A stretch of DNA of 35,504 nt from a virus: the IMG/VR virus record IMGVR_UViG_3300047375_001000, positions 1-35,504 of that record. One strand, 5' to 3'. Shown piece by piece: positions 1 through 15,399 of the stretch. Position numbers and translations under genes: made by a program. The number at the start of each line of letters is the position of its first letter. Position 1 is the stretch's first letter. The notes under the pieces were generated by a model. It saw nothing but the letters and a program-made list of their open reading frames with translations. It searched no databases and was not told the DNA's origin.

Positions 1-51
1 AGTATGGATAAAGAATTAGAAGGAGTACCAAATTTTATTTATATAGGTTAA
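1..51 (+). CDS. C-terminal tail of an upstream gene (possibly gp13-like neck protein)
   Basis: The window opens inside an open frame that ends with TAA at 49-51, one base before the next start codon. Only about 16 residues are visible (ending VPNFIYIG), too few to identify a family. In T4-like phages the gene before gp14 is the neck protein gp13, so gp13 is the likeliest identity by gene order alone. The tight spacing to the next gene indicates co-transcription. Confidence 0.4.
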   Translation, partial: SMDKELEGVPNFIYIG

Positions 52-52
52 T

Positions 53-586
53 ATGTGCGCAATGTATACTAGACAAAGAGATGTCTCTTTGTTAAGAAAA
101 ATTAATAGAGAATTAATGGGTAATATTGTTACCCAACAATGTGCTATATATCAATTTAAATTAGAAGAAACTAAAGTAAATATTTACGGTGAAGCTTCTG
201 AAGAAAAATTTTATAATGGTCCTTTTTTATTTAATGTTTTTATAAATAGACAAGACCAAGCTTTTGGTGAGGATGAAGAAGGTATACAGTTTAATCAAGC
301 TATTGATTTCTATTTCTTTAGAGACGATCTAAAAAAAGCAAATTTAGTCCCTGAAGTAGGAGATATTATCTTATATCAAGAAGGGTACTATGGTATTACT
401 AGTACAGTTGCTAATCAATATTGGGGAGGGAAAAACCCATCATACCCAAACAATAACTCAGATGGAACTCCAAATCCACTAAACCCAGATTTAGACCAGT
501 TTGGAGAAAGTGTTTCTATATTATGTTCTACATATTATATCCCAGCAGATAAAGTAGCAATTTCACCTTATAAAGAAAGATTTTAA
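53..586 (+). CDS. 14: gp14-like neck / head-closure protein
   Basis: This 177-residue protein probably forms part of the neck that closes the filled head and accepts the tail. Family resemblance to T4 gp14 is from memory and is mostly in the segment with FNQAIDFYFFRDDLKKANL followed by a GDIILY-type strand motif, which matches the gp14 pattern of an acidic helix followed by GDLIYF. T4 gp14 is longer (about 256 residues), so this is a short form. Two starts are possible: ATG at 53 or ATG at 62 (giving MYTRQRDV...), with no Shine-Dalgarno sequence to choose between them. The stop overlaps the next start by one base (TAATG). Position directly before a gp15-like gene supports the call. Confidence 0.65.
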   Translation: MCAMYTRQRDVSLLRKINRELMGNIVTQQCAIYQFKLEETKVNIYGEASEEKFYNGPFLFNVFINRQDQAFGEDEEGIQFNQAIDFYFFRDDLKKANLVPEVGDIILYQEGYYGITSTVANQYWGGKNPSYPNNNSDGTPNPLNPDLDQFGESVSILCSTYYIPADKVAISPYKERF

Positions 587-1593
587 TGGCACTTAGAAAA
601 CCCATACCAAAACAACAAAAAGAATTATCTAATGACCAAATTAGACCGACGTCAGCTAGATATGGTAATCCTAATATACCTTTAGCATCTAATGAAAGTG
701 AAACAGGAATATCTTTTAACAGATCTGAAAAATTATCTTGGACTGATGATACAACTAAACCTTTTTCAATTGGTATTAAAGATTTAGATGAAGCTGTATT
801 TTATTATTTTCAAAATGTAATTAAACAATTTGTTTATCAAAATGGTGAAAGAAGAGAAGTCCCAATAATTTATGGTTCTCCTGAAAGATGGAAATCATAT
901 CAAAAAGATAATTATTATAGAGATAAAAATGGTGCTATAATGTTACCTATTATTGTTTTAAAAAGAAATTCTATTACAAAAGATAGAACTGTGTATAATA
1001 AATTAGATGCTAATAGCCCTAATTTATATGGAAGTTTTCAACGTGCTTGGAATCCTAAAAATTTCTATAATAATTTTGCAGCTATTAACAATAAAATCCC
1101 AGCTAAACAATTTTATGCTGTAGCAGTTCCTGATTTTGTTAATTTAGAGTATAGTTGTTTAATCCAAACTTATTATATGGAACAATTAAACAAAATAATT
1201 GAATCTTGTGAGTACGCTTCAGATGCATATTGGGGTAATCCTGAAAGATTTAAATTTAGAGCATTTATTGATAGTTTTTCAACTGAAACTTCTTTAACAG
1301 CTGGTAAAGATAGGTTGGTAAAGGGAACATTTAATATTAGATTAAGGGGGTATATTATACCTGATACTATACAAAAAGATATGAATTCTATTTCAAAATA
1401 TAATTCTAAATCTAAATTTGTAGTACAAATGGAAACAACTTCAAACTCAGAAATATTTGATGCTAATGTAACTAAAACAAGAGACGGTAGAACACGAAAA
1501 GCAAGAGATATTGAAGGTAATATAGCAAATATATCTGATACTCCATCAGGGGTACAAATGAAAAATGAACCTGGAACTGGATTAAAAGGATAA
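586..1593 (+). CDS. 15: gp15-like tail completion / sheath terminator protein
   Basis: This 335-residue protein probably caps the head-proximal end of the tail tube and sheath and joins it to the neck. The region around residues 70-105 (EAVFYYFQNVIKQFVYQN, then REVPIIYGSPERW) matches the T4 gp15 pattern of an N-terminal helix followed by RVPITYASKEH. A conserved later stretch reads LIQTYYMEQLNKIIES, corresponding to the IFTRYEDDMFQIVEQI region of T4 gp15. T4 gp15 has 272 residues; here the N- and C-termini are extended and the C-terminal ~60 residues are polar and probably disordered. It starts on the last base of gp14's stop codon and ends three bases before the fibre gene, so these three genes form one transcription unit. 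Confidence 0.75.
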   Translation: MALRKPIPKQQKELSNDQIRPTSARYGNPNIPLASNESETGISFNRSEKLSWTDDTTKPFSIGIKDLDEAVFYYFQNVIKQFVYQNGERREVPIIYGSPERWKSYQKDNYYRDKNGAIMLPIIVLKRNSITKDRTVYNKLDANSPNLYGSFQRAWNPKNFYNNFAAINNKIPAKQFYAVAVPDFVNLEYSCLIQTYYMEQLNKIIESCEYASDAYWGNPERFKFRAFIDSFSTETSLTAGKDRLVKGTFNIRLRGYIIPDTIQKDMNSISKYNSKSKFVVQMETTSNSEIFDANVTKTRDGRTRKARDIEGNIANISDTPSGVQMKNEPGTGLKG

Positions 1594-1596
1594 AAT

Positions 1597-9678
<8,082 letters not shown>

Positions 9679-9695
9679 CTTTGTATATTGAAGAT

Positions 9696-10535
9696 ATGAC
9701 ATCAAGTGAACCAAATTTTATTATAGCAGGAGTTATGAAAGCAGGCACAACCGCTGCCGCTTTTAATCTCAATAAACATAAAGATATTTACATGGTAACT
9801 ACTTTCTGGAAAGATAAAGTATTAAGTAGTAACCAATATAATTATTCTTCCCAAACAGGCTCTTGGGCTGGTAGTATGGGAAATAAAGGTAATAAAGAAA
9901 TGGATTACTTTAATTTAGATACTAATTATAATTTAACAGGATCATTTGATATATATAAATCGTTTTTTCCAAGAAATAAAATGCTAGCTAGAGGAGAATC
10001 TTCACCTAACTATTTTGGTTTAAATGAAATTAGTAATGGGGGAGCATCATCTCGTATAGCTAACGATTTACCAGATGCTAAAGTAATTATATTATTAAGG
10101 GATCCAATCAATAGAGCTTATAGTCATTTTAATCATATACAAGAAAAAAATCCATCTTGGGGTTCTTATGCCTATGGTAAATCATTTGATACAGTAGCAA
10201 GAAATTATTCTTTAAGTAATATTTTCCAAAGAAGTCTATATAGTGAAAATTTAAATACGTGGTTAACGGATATAGGTTCTGATAAGATTTATGTAACACT
10301 ACAAGAAAGTATTGCTGCTAACCCATTAGCCGAATATAATAAAATTTGTACATTTTTGGAAATAGATCATTTTGATGATTCTCAAGGATTTGATAAAATA
10401 TTTGTTGGTAACTATAATAGTGAAATAGAAACATCTACTATAGATTATCTAAAACCTAAATTTGCCAGTGATGTAGATGCTATCCAAGATTTATACCCTC
10501 ATTTAGATTATAGTAGTTGGTATAATTATTCATAA
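9696..10535 (+). CDS. PAPS-dependent sulfotransferase (1 of 3)
   Basis: This enzyme is expected to transfer sulfate from PAPS to a hydroxyl, probably on a carbohydrate. The N-terminus carries PNFIIAGVMKAGTTAAAF, the 5'-phosphosulfate-binding loop (KAGTT) of the Sulfotransfer_1 type. A central IILLRDPINRAYSHFNH is the 3'-phosphate-binding motif (RDPxxRxxS). The protein has 279 residues from the ATG at 9696. The frame also opens with TTG at 9681, but the ATG directly before the conserved PSB strand is the more natural start. It begins 17 bp after the fibre gene. The acceptor cannot be read from sequence; the glycosyltransferases next door suggest a glycan. Confidence in the fold is high, in the substrate low. 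Confidence 0.88.
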   Translation: MTSSEPNFIIAGVMKAGTTAAAFNLNKHKDIYMVTTFWKDKVLSSNQYNYSSQTGSWAGSMGNKGNKEMDYFNLDTNYNLTGSFDIYKSFFPRNKMLARGESSPNYFGLNEISNGGASSRIANDLPDAKVIILLRDPINRAYSHFNHIQEKNPSWGSYAYGKSFDTVARNYSLSNIFQRSLYSENLNTWLTDIGSDKIYVTLQESIAANPLAEYNKICTFLEIDHFDDSQGFDKIFVGNYNSEIETSTIDYLKPKFASDVDAIQDLYPHLDYSSWYNYS

Positions 10536-10559
10536 AAAATTTTTAATTAGTTATATCTT

Positions 10560-11267
10560 ATGGTTCCAATTAATATACACGCAGTTACAGTTTGTATAAA
10601 TTACTCCCACTACTTAAAATACTGTATTTCAAATAAAAGATTTTTTAAAAGATGGGTTATTGTAACCCATGAGGAGGATGAAGATACAATCAAACTTTGT
10701 AAGGATAATAATTTAGAATATATTTTATCTGAAAAAATATACGAAAGAACTTTTAATAAAGGAGCAGCTGTAAATGAAGGTTTTAATTATTTAGGTAAAG
10801 ATAAAGAATGGTATTGTCACATAGATGCTGATGTTTTATTAAGCAATGATTTTCCATCTACATTTACCCCTACCCATATTACAGGTAAATTAAGACACAC
10901 ATATTTACAAAGAGTTATAAATCATAAACATGAGTTAGGTGAAGCTCCTGATGCACTTTATTTATATACAATGGGTAGAATTAATCTTAATGGAGATGAA
11001 GATCTTAATACTATTGATTTTAAAGAAGTATTTAAAAATAAAAGTCAAATAGTTCAACAATGGTTAGGATGGGGGTATTTTCAATTATTTAATTTAAAAG
11101 CACTAAAAAAAGTATATAAAAATTTATATCAAGTATATCCTACTATGTCAAATAATGCGGGCACAGATGATTATGTGTTTAAACAATTATTTTATCAAGT
11201 AATATCTTTAAATACTCACTGTATCCACTTATCACCAGAAAAAATAAATTGGGATGGAATTGGGTAA
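10560..11267 (+). CDS. Glycosyltransferase, GT-A fold, DxD motif
   Basis: This 235-residue protein looks like a small family-2-like or related GT-A glycosyltransferase. Evidence is an N-terminal strand (NIHAVTVCINYSHYL), an FNKGAAVNEGF segment typical of the nucleotide-sugar pocket, and HIDADVLL near residue 90, whose D-A-D matches the metal-binding DxD motif. A C-terminal GTDDYVF may supply the acceptor-side acidic residues. It lies 24 bp after the first sulfotransferase and probably shares its transcript. Donor sugar and acceptor are unknown; the fibre's threonines or a host surface polysaccharide are the candidates. Confidence 0.75.
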   Translation: MVPINIHAVTVCINYSHYLKYCISNKRFFKRWVIVTHEEDEDTIKLCKDNNLEYILSEKIYERTFNKGAAVNEGFNYLGKDKEWYCHIDADVLLSNDFPSTFTPTHITGKLRHTYLQRVINHKHELGEAPDALYLYTMGRINLNGDEDLNTIDFKEVFKNKSQIVQQWLGWGYFQLFNLKALKKVYKNLYQVYPTMSNNAGTDDYVFKQLFYQVISLNTHCIHLSPEKINWDGIG

Positions 11268-11280
11268 TATTTATAACAAA
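11267..11280 (+). promoter_or_regulatory. Late-type upstream element ATATTTATAACAAA (one mismatch)
   Basis: This variant of the ATATTTATAATAAA element repeated before structural genes in this window begins ten bases before the end of the preceding gene's leader region and ends nine bases before the ATG at 11290. It is probably part of a late promoter. Confidence 0.5.
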
Positions 11281-11289
11281 ATAAACTAG

Positions 11290-11610
11290 ATGGAACACAT
11301 TTTAAAAATTTATGGCCTTCAAAGAGTAGAACCAAATGGAGTAGTAGACTCAATAATGTATGGTTTAGAATCAAATCATAATAACCACACAGAAAGATAT
11401 ACTTCTACTTTAGCTATAACAGGTTCTTCTACAGATGAAGGTTTTATTTCTTATGAAAATCTTACAGAAGATGTAATTTTAGGATGGGTAACATCTTCAA
11501 TAGATATATCAGCTATTGAAGCACAAAATTCTTCTTCTATAGCACAAATTGAGTTTTCTTCAAGTAACCAAATAATAAAAAAAACAGGTATTCCTTGGGG
11601 AGATAACTAG
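11290..11610 (+). CDS. Small conserved phage protein, paralogue of 13404-13715
   Basis: Function unknown. The 106-residue product aligns over its whole length with the 103-residue product at 13404-13715. Shared features are a KIYxLxR start, GVVxxxxY, ES-H, a GF...LTE core, L-WV-S--D-S-IE, NS-SIAQ and a GxPW ending. I recall similar small proteins near tail-fibre genes of marine T4-like phages but cannot assign a role. It has its own late-type upstream element, unlike the enzyme genes around it, so a virion or fibre-assembly role is more likely than an enzymatic one. No signal peptide or membrane segment is visible. Confidence 0.7.
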   Translation: MEHILKIYGLQRVEPNGVVDSIMYGLESNHNNHTERYTSTLAITGSSTDEGFISYENLTEDVILGWVTSSIDISAIEAQNSSSIAQIEFSSSNQIIKKTGIPWGDN

Positions 11611-11638
11611 GATAATTTAAATTAGTTATGTATATTAA
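11607..11638 (+). promoter_or_regulatory. Weaker Bacteroidetes-type promoter before the GT9-like gene
   Basis: TATATTAA at 11631-11638 is preceded at the same 20-nt distance by CTAG, a poor match to TTTG. The surrounding TTAG-TTATG-TATATTA-TCTTA context closely resembles the stronger copy at 14516-14537, which supports it. Confidence 0.4.
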
Positions 11639-11659
11639 TCTTATTATAAAATGTTATAA

Positions 11660-12538
11660 ATGAATATTATATTTCAAATAGATGGTGGTTTAGGTAAAAG
11701 TATATTAGCAACCGCTATGACAAAAGTTTTAAGAAAACGCTATAAAAATGCTAATATTATAGTAGTAACAGCTCATACTGATGTATTTTTAAATAACCCT
11801 GATATTAATCAAGTTTATAACTTTAATAATATAAATGGTTTTTATTTAAAATACATTAAAGATCAAGATTGTAAAATATTTACTGAAGATCCTTATAGAC
11901 GTAGTGATTTTATTTTAGATAAACCTAAATTATTACTTAAAACATGGTGTGAATTATTTGGTTTAAGGTATAATAACGAACAACCCCAAATATATTTAAC
12001 CCAACCAGAAATTGATTATTTTACCCCTTACTATAATACAGATAAACCTATATTAGCAATCCAACCAAACGGAGGACCGGCAGGGTTACCTTACCAGTAT
12101 GCATGGACAAGAGACATCCCAGAACCAACTATTTTAGAATTAATTGAACATTATAAAAATGATTATACAATTATTCATATTAAAAGAGAAGATCAAAAAA
12201 TATACCCTGATACAATGCAGGCTTTAGATAATTATAGAAGTATTGCTATACTATTACAATTATCAAATAAAAGACTATTAATAGATAGTTTTGGGCAACA
12301 TTTAGCAGCCGCCTTGAATTTAAAATCTACTGTATGTTGGATAAGTACTAAACCCGAAATATTTGGTTATAAATTACATGATAATATAAAACCAAATCCT
12401 TTTACAAAAGAACCTAATTTTCAAAATGCACATTACCAACCTTTTGGATTATCAGAGGGCATTCATAATATACCTTATAATAATTTAACTGATGTATTTG
12501 ATGTAAATAAAATTATAGAATCTATAAATAATCAATAA
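11660..12538 (+). CDS. Glycosyltransferase family 9-like (heptosyltransferase-type, GT-B fold)
   Basis: The 292-residue protein resembles ADP-heptose:LPS heptosyltransferases. The N-terminus has IFQIDGGLGKSILATAMTKV, corresponding to the family's GGIGD..L..T..l.aLR loop, followed by KRYKNANIIVVT. The C-terminal half has ILAIQPNGGPAG and RLLIDSFGQHLAAALNLKST, matching the donor-site DSG..HLAAAL.KPTV motif. The usual GD after GG-G is replaced by GK and DSG by DSF, so donor specificity may have drifted. Its stop codon shares a base with the next sulfotransferase's ATG, implying translational coupling. It may add a sugar that this sulfotransferase then modifies. Confidence 0.75.
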   Translation: MNIIFQIDGGLGKSILATAMTKVLRKRYKNANIIVVTAHTDVFLNNPDINQVYNFNNINGFYLKYIKDQDCKIFTEDPYRRSDFILDKPKLLLKTWCELFGLRYNNEQPQIYLTQPEIDYFTPYYNTDKPILAIQPNGGPAGLPYQYAWTRDIPEPTILELIEHYKNDYTIIHIKREDQKIYPDTMQALDNYRSIAILLQLSNKRLLIDSFGQHLAAALNLKSTVCWISTKPEIFGYKLHDNIKPNPFTKEPNFQNAHYQPFGLSEGIHNIPYNNLTDVFDVNKIIESINNQ

Positions 12539-13359
12539 TGGAAAAAATATTCTTTCAATCTTCTTTACCTAGAGCAGGTAGTACATTATTACAAAATATT
12601 TTAGGACAAAATCCTGATTTTTATGTAACCCCTACTTCTGGGGTATTAGAACTTTTATTTGCTGCTCGTCAAAATTATACCTCGGATGCTGGTTTTATAG
12701 CTCAAGATCCTGAACTAATGAAAAAAGGATGGCTTAGTTTTTGCCGTCATGGGATGGAAGGATTTTTTAATGGTATCACAGATAAAAAATATATAATGGA
12801 TAAATCTAGAGGATGGGGAATCCATTATGATTGGTTAAATTTATTTTATCCAAATCCTAAAATAGTATGTATGGTTAGAGATTTGAGGTCTATCTATGCT
12901 TCTATGGAGAAAAATTTTAGAAAAAATCAAGATAAAGATAGCGGTATAGTAAATTGGGCTGAATTAAAAAATACTACAACATCTAAACGAGTTGATTTTT
13001 GGGCACAATCACCTCCAGTTGGTATTGCAATTGAAAGACTAAAACAAATGATGGATGAAGGTATAGATAAAAATATTTTATTCATCAGATTTGAAGATCT
13101 AACCTCTAATCCCCAAACAGAATTAGATAAAGTATATGATTTCTTTAAATTGGATAGATATAAACATGATTTCCAAAATATAAAACAAGTAACCCAAGAA
13201 GATGATACAGTACATGGTATTTTTGGAGACCATACAATTCGTAAAAAAATTAAACCTGTTCCTGAAACATATAATGAGTATTTAGGTGAACAACTATCAC
13301 AGAACATAGTTAATACTTACCCTTGGTTTTACGAATATTTTAAATATAAAATTGATTAA
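12538..13359 (+). CDS. PAPS-dependent sulfotransferase (2 of 3)
   Basis: A 273-residue sulfotransferase, distinct in sequence from the first. The 5'-phosphosulfate-binding loop reads FQSSLPRAGSTLLQNILGQN (RAGST), and the 3'-phosphate site reads IVCMVRDLRSIYASMEKNF (VRDLRSxxxS). RFEDL near residue 185 followed by a segment ending in YDFFKLD is typical of the family's C-terminal half. It overlaps the GT9-like gene by one base, so the two products probably act on the same glycan. A tryptophan-rich central region (KGWLSF, RGWGIHYDW) may shape the acceptor pocket. Acceptor unknown. Confidence 0.87.
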   Translation: MEKIFFQSSLPRAGSTLLQNILGQNPDFYVTPTSGVLELLFAARQNYTSDAGFIAQDPELMKKGWLSFCRHGMEGFFNGITDKKYIMDKSRGWGIHYDWLNLFYPNPKIVCMVRDLRSIYASMEKNFRKNQDKDSGIVNWAELKNTTTSKRVDFWAQSPPVGIAIERLKQMMDEGIDKNILFIRFEDLTSNPQTELDKVYDFFKLDRYKHDFQNIKQVTQEDDTVHGIFGDHTIRKKIKPVPETYNEYLGEQLSQNIVNTYPWFYEYFKYKID

Positions 13360-13373
13360 AATAAATTTTTACC

Positions 13374-13387
13374 ATATTTATAATAAA
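13374..13387 (+). promoter_or_regulatory. Late-type upstream element ATATTTATAATAAA
   Basis: Exact match to the element also present before the sheath, tube, tape measure and 22458 genes. It ends 16 bases before the ATG at 13404. Confidence 0.55.
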
Positions 13388-13403
13388 TTATAACTTATAT
13401 CAA

Positions 13404-13715
13404 ATGCAACATAACTGGAAAATATACGACCTTAAAAGAAACATTATTGATGGTGTAGTAACTGAAGTAACTTATGCATGTGAGTCTTCTCATGAACAAT
13501 CTGGAACTAGACAAATTAGTGACATCATATTATCAGGATCAGCTAGTGACCCTGGTTTTGTAGATTTTGATAGTCTTACTGAAGAAAAAGTTTTAGAATG
13601 GGTACATAGTAATGTAGATAAATCTTCTATTGAAACTTCTAACTCTGCTTCTATTGCACAAGCTATTGTAAGACGAGCTGCAAGAACTACAAAAAGAGGT
13701 ACTCCTTGGGATTAA
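13404..13715 (+). CDS. Small conserved phage protein, paralogue of 11290-11610
   Basis: Function unknown. This 103-residue protein is a diverged duplicate of the 106-residue one two genes upstream (KIYDLKRN...GVVTEVTY...ESSHE...GFVDFDSLTEEKVLEWV...SIAQ...GTPWD). Its last third is more basic (IVRRAARTTKRG) than that of its paralogue (IEFSSSNQIIKK). It carries an exact copy of the late-type upstream element and sits between enzyme genes that lack it. The duplication brackets the GT9-like and second sulfotransferase genes, so these two genes may have arrived with or between the duplicates. Confidence 0.7.
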   Translation: MQHNWKIYDLKRNIIDGVVTEVTYACESSHEQSGTRQISDIILSGSASDPGFVDFDSLTEEKVLEWVHSNVDKSSIETSNSASIAQAIVRRAARTTKRGTPWD

Positions 13716-13716
13716 T

Positions 13717-13740
13717 TAAAAATACCTAAATGTATTTTTA
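13717..13740 (+). terminator. AT-rich hairpin between the small late gene and sulfotransferase 3
   Basis: A perfect 9-bp inverted repeat, TAAAAATAC and GTATTTTTA around a 6-nt loop, fills the gap and ends on the A of the next ATG. It could be a weak terminator (T-run in the right arm) or a hairpin that limits access to the start codon of the following gene. There is no downstream T-tract beyond the arm itself. Confidence 0.4.
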
Positions 13741-14495
13741 TGATATTTCCTTCTAAAAAGACCATTTTTCTTTTACCTCCAAAGTGTGGTACTTCTTCTT
13801 TTGTTAGATTAATTAAAGATAATACATCTTTATTTGATGATCCCTTAACTACTGATATAGGGAGACATAGTCTACTAGGAGTAGATAATCTTAAATTGAA
13901 AAAAAATGGAGAAAACTTACAAGATTATAAATTTTACCAAATCTGCAGAAATCCCCTTAATAGATTAGTATCTTCTTTTTTATTCATTGATCAACAAAAT
14001 GAAGCTAGAAAAAATCGTCCTCCAAGAAAAAGAATTAGAAATCCTAAACATTTTAAAAGAGTAAGAAGACCACTTGAAGGGCTTAACTTTGTAGATGCTA
14101 TGAAATTAACTTTACCTTTAGTTTCACATTATCCTACAACAACACAAATAATTAAATATAGAGACACCAAATTTTACAAAAAATACTTAAAGGACCACCC
14201 CCATCCTTTTTTTAAAACAGCAGGGTTTAATTATTTTCAATTTTATATCCCACAATATTCTTGGAATAATATAGATGCTAATGTAACTTATCTCAAGTTA
14301 GAAGATTTACAAAAAGATAATTCTATACTATCAGAAATATTTGAAGAAAACTTACCAGCTTTTCCAACAGTAAATGAAGGAAAACCTTCATTAAAAAAAC
14401 TTCCTTATGTAGAGTACTATAATGAAGAAGTAAAAAAATTACTAACGACAGTATATTGGGGAGATTTTACTGCTTTAGGTTATGATTTTCCTTAA
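13740..14495 (+). CDS. Sulfotransferase, Sulfotransfer_2-like (3 of 3)
   Basis: A 251-residue protein of the carbohydrate (HNK-1/chondroitin type) sulfotransferase style. TIFLLPPKCGTSSFVRLI is the 5'-phosphosulfate loop (PKCGTSS), and FYQICRNPLNRLVSSFLF is the 3'-phosphate site (CRNPxxRxxS). A strongly basic insert (RKNRPPRKRIRNPKHFKRVRR) follows, which could bind an anionic glycan. It differs from the other two sulfotransferases in both motifs, so the three are not recent copies and probably sulfate different positions or acceptors. It starts inside the right arm of a hairpin and ends before the APS kinase promoter. Confidence 0.83.
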   Translation: MIFPSKKTIFLLPPKCGTSSFVRLIKDNTSLFDDPLTTDIGRHSLLGVDNLKLKKNGENLQDYKFYQICRNPLNRLVSSFLFIDQQNEARKNRPPRKRIRNPKHFKRVRRPLEGLNFVDAMKLTLPLVSHYPTTTQIIKYRDTKFYKKYLKDHPHPFFKTAGFNYFQFYIPQYSWNNIDANVTYLKLEDLQKDNSILSEIFEENLPAFPTVNEGKPSLKKLPYVEYYNEEVKKLLTTVYWGDFTALGYDFP

Positions 14496-14501
14496 AAATC
14501 A

Positions 14502-14533
14502 TTTGGAAAAATAAATTAAGTTTTGTATATTAG
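14502..14533 (+). promoter_or_regulatory. Bacteroidetes-type promoter for the APS kinase operon
   Basis: TTTG at 14502-14505, a 20-nt spacer and TATATTAG at 14526-14533 (TAnnTTTG with one mismatch). The ATG follows about 22 nt after the box. The downstream sequence TCTTATTAAAAAGTTATAAAT is closely similar to that at the GT9-like gene. Confidence 0.6.
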
Positions 14534-14555
14534 TCTTATTAAAAAGTTATAAATT

Positions 14556-15053
14556 ATGATATATTGGTTTACGGGGCAACCCGCACATGGGAAAACAGTT
14601 TTAGCAAATTTATTTAAAGAAAAATATTCCCCAAATGCCTTTAGAATAGATGGAGATGATATGAGAGAATTATTCTCTAATAAAGATTATTCTATTAAAG
14701 GTAGAGTTGAAAATGTAGGTACAGCCCAACGTATTGCTCACTATCTCCACAATCAAGGAAATGATGTTATAGTTTCTTTAGTAGCACCTTATTTAGATCA
14801 AAGAGAAGATTTTAAAACACTTTTAGGTGATAATATTAAAGAAATATATGTTCACACAACTGAAGCAAGAGAACGTGACCATTGGAAAGCAATTGCGTAT
14901 ATTGGCCCCCAAGATAATTTTATTGATATAGATACTACAGACGATACACCTGAAGAATCATTACAAAAAATAATCAATAATTTACCTAAAAAATACCCTG
15001 AAGGGTCTTTACTAAATGAATTACCCCCTTCAGATTATCAATTAGATAACTAA
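14556..15053 (+). CDS. cysC: Adenylylsulfate (APS) kinase, makes PAPS
   Basis: Phosphorylates APS at the 3' position with ATP to give PAPS, the sulfate donor used by the sulfotransferases encoded upstream. The P-loop reads WFTGQPAHGKTVLANL (GxxxxGKT), unusual in having QPAH where cellular enzymes have LSGAGKS. It is followed by FRIDGDDMRELF (the LDGDxxR motif), GRVENVGTAQRIA (the RxENxRR.gevA helix), VIVSLVAPYLDQREDF (the vi.a.isPyr..R motif) and IYVHTTEARERD (the eVyv.tpleVce.RD motif). At 165 residues it is shorter than E. coli CysC (201) and lacks the usual C-terminal lid segment. It starts an operon with a HAD phosphatase, a nucleotidyltransferase and a DUF2061-like protein. I see no conventional ATP sulfurylase, so APS must come from the host or from an unrecognised enzyme. 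Confidence 0.9.
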   Translation: MIYWFTGQPAHGKTVLANLFKEKYSPNAFRIDGDDMRELFSNKDYSIKGRVENVGTAQRIAHYLHNQGNDVIVSLVAPYLDQREDFKTLLGDNIKEIYVHTTEARERDHWKAIAYIGPQDNFIDIDTTDDTPEESLQKIINNLPKKYPEGSLLNELPPSDYQLDN

Positions 15054-15054
15054 T

Positions 15055-15399
15055 ATGGAGAAAAAAAATACATACTTTTGCGATATAGATGGTACTATAT
15101 TCAAATATCGTAAATTTGAAACGTATGAGACAACAAAAGCTGAAGGTATAAAATCTACTATAGATTATTTAGACAAGGCAGCAAGTGAAGGACATATGAT
15201 AATTTTAACTACAGCTCGCCCTGAATATCTTAGGATGCATACTGAAGTAGAATTACATGAAAATTATGTTCCTTATGATAGATTAATTATGGGGATTGAA
15301 AGAGGCCCTCGTTATTTAATTAATGACATGGATCCAAATAAACCCGGAGAACGGGCTATTGCAATAAATTTAGAAAGAGATGGCGGAATTAAAAGCTAA
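15055..15399 (+). CDS. Small HAD-superfamily phosphatase
   Basis: The 114-residue protein has the HAD motif I FCDIDGTIF (DxDGT), a motif II-like ILTTARPEYLR (T/S in a strand end), and a late acidic motif YLINDMDPNK in the place of motif IV (DD/ND). No large cap domain fits in the length. Such minimal HADs are often found with sugar-nucleotide or capsule synthesis genes, which fits the glycosyltransferases here. A role in removing the 3'-phosphate of PAP, the sulfotransferase by-product, is conceivable but unsupported. It begins one base after the APS kinase stop and overlaps the next gene by 20 bp. Confidence 0.7.
   Translation: MEKKNTYFCDIDGTIFKYRKFETYETTKAEGIKSTIDYLDKAASEGHMIILTTARPEYLRMHTEVELHENYVPYDRLIMGIERGPRYLINDMDPNKPGERAIAINLERDGGIKS

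Noticed and set aside
10552-10559. Promoter before the GT-A glycosyltransferase (TATATCTT)
   Set aside because: No TTTG-like element lies 20 nt upstream, and the gene is close behind the first sulfotransferase.
12927-13307. Minus-strand frame of 126 codons inside sulfotransferase 2
   Set aside because: It is antisense to a well-supported gene, with no start context or recognisable product.
14483-14501. Hairpin at the end of sulfotransferase 3 as a terminator
   Set aside because: The 7-bp AT-only stem (TGATTTT/AAAATCA) lacks a following T-run and overlaps the next promoter's TTTG element.
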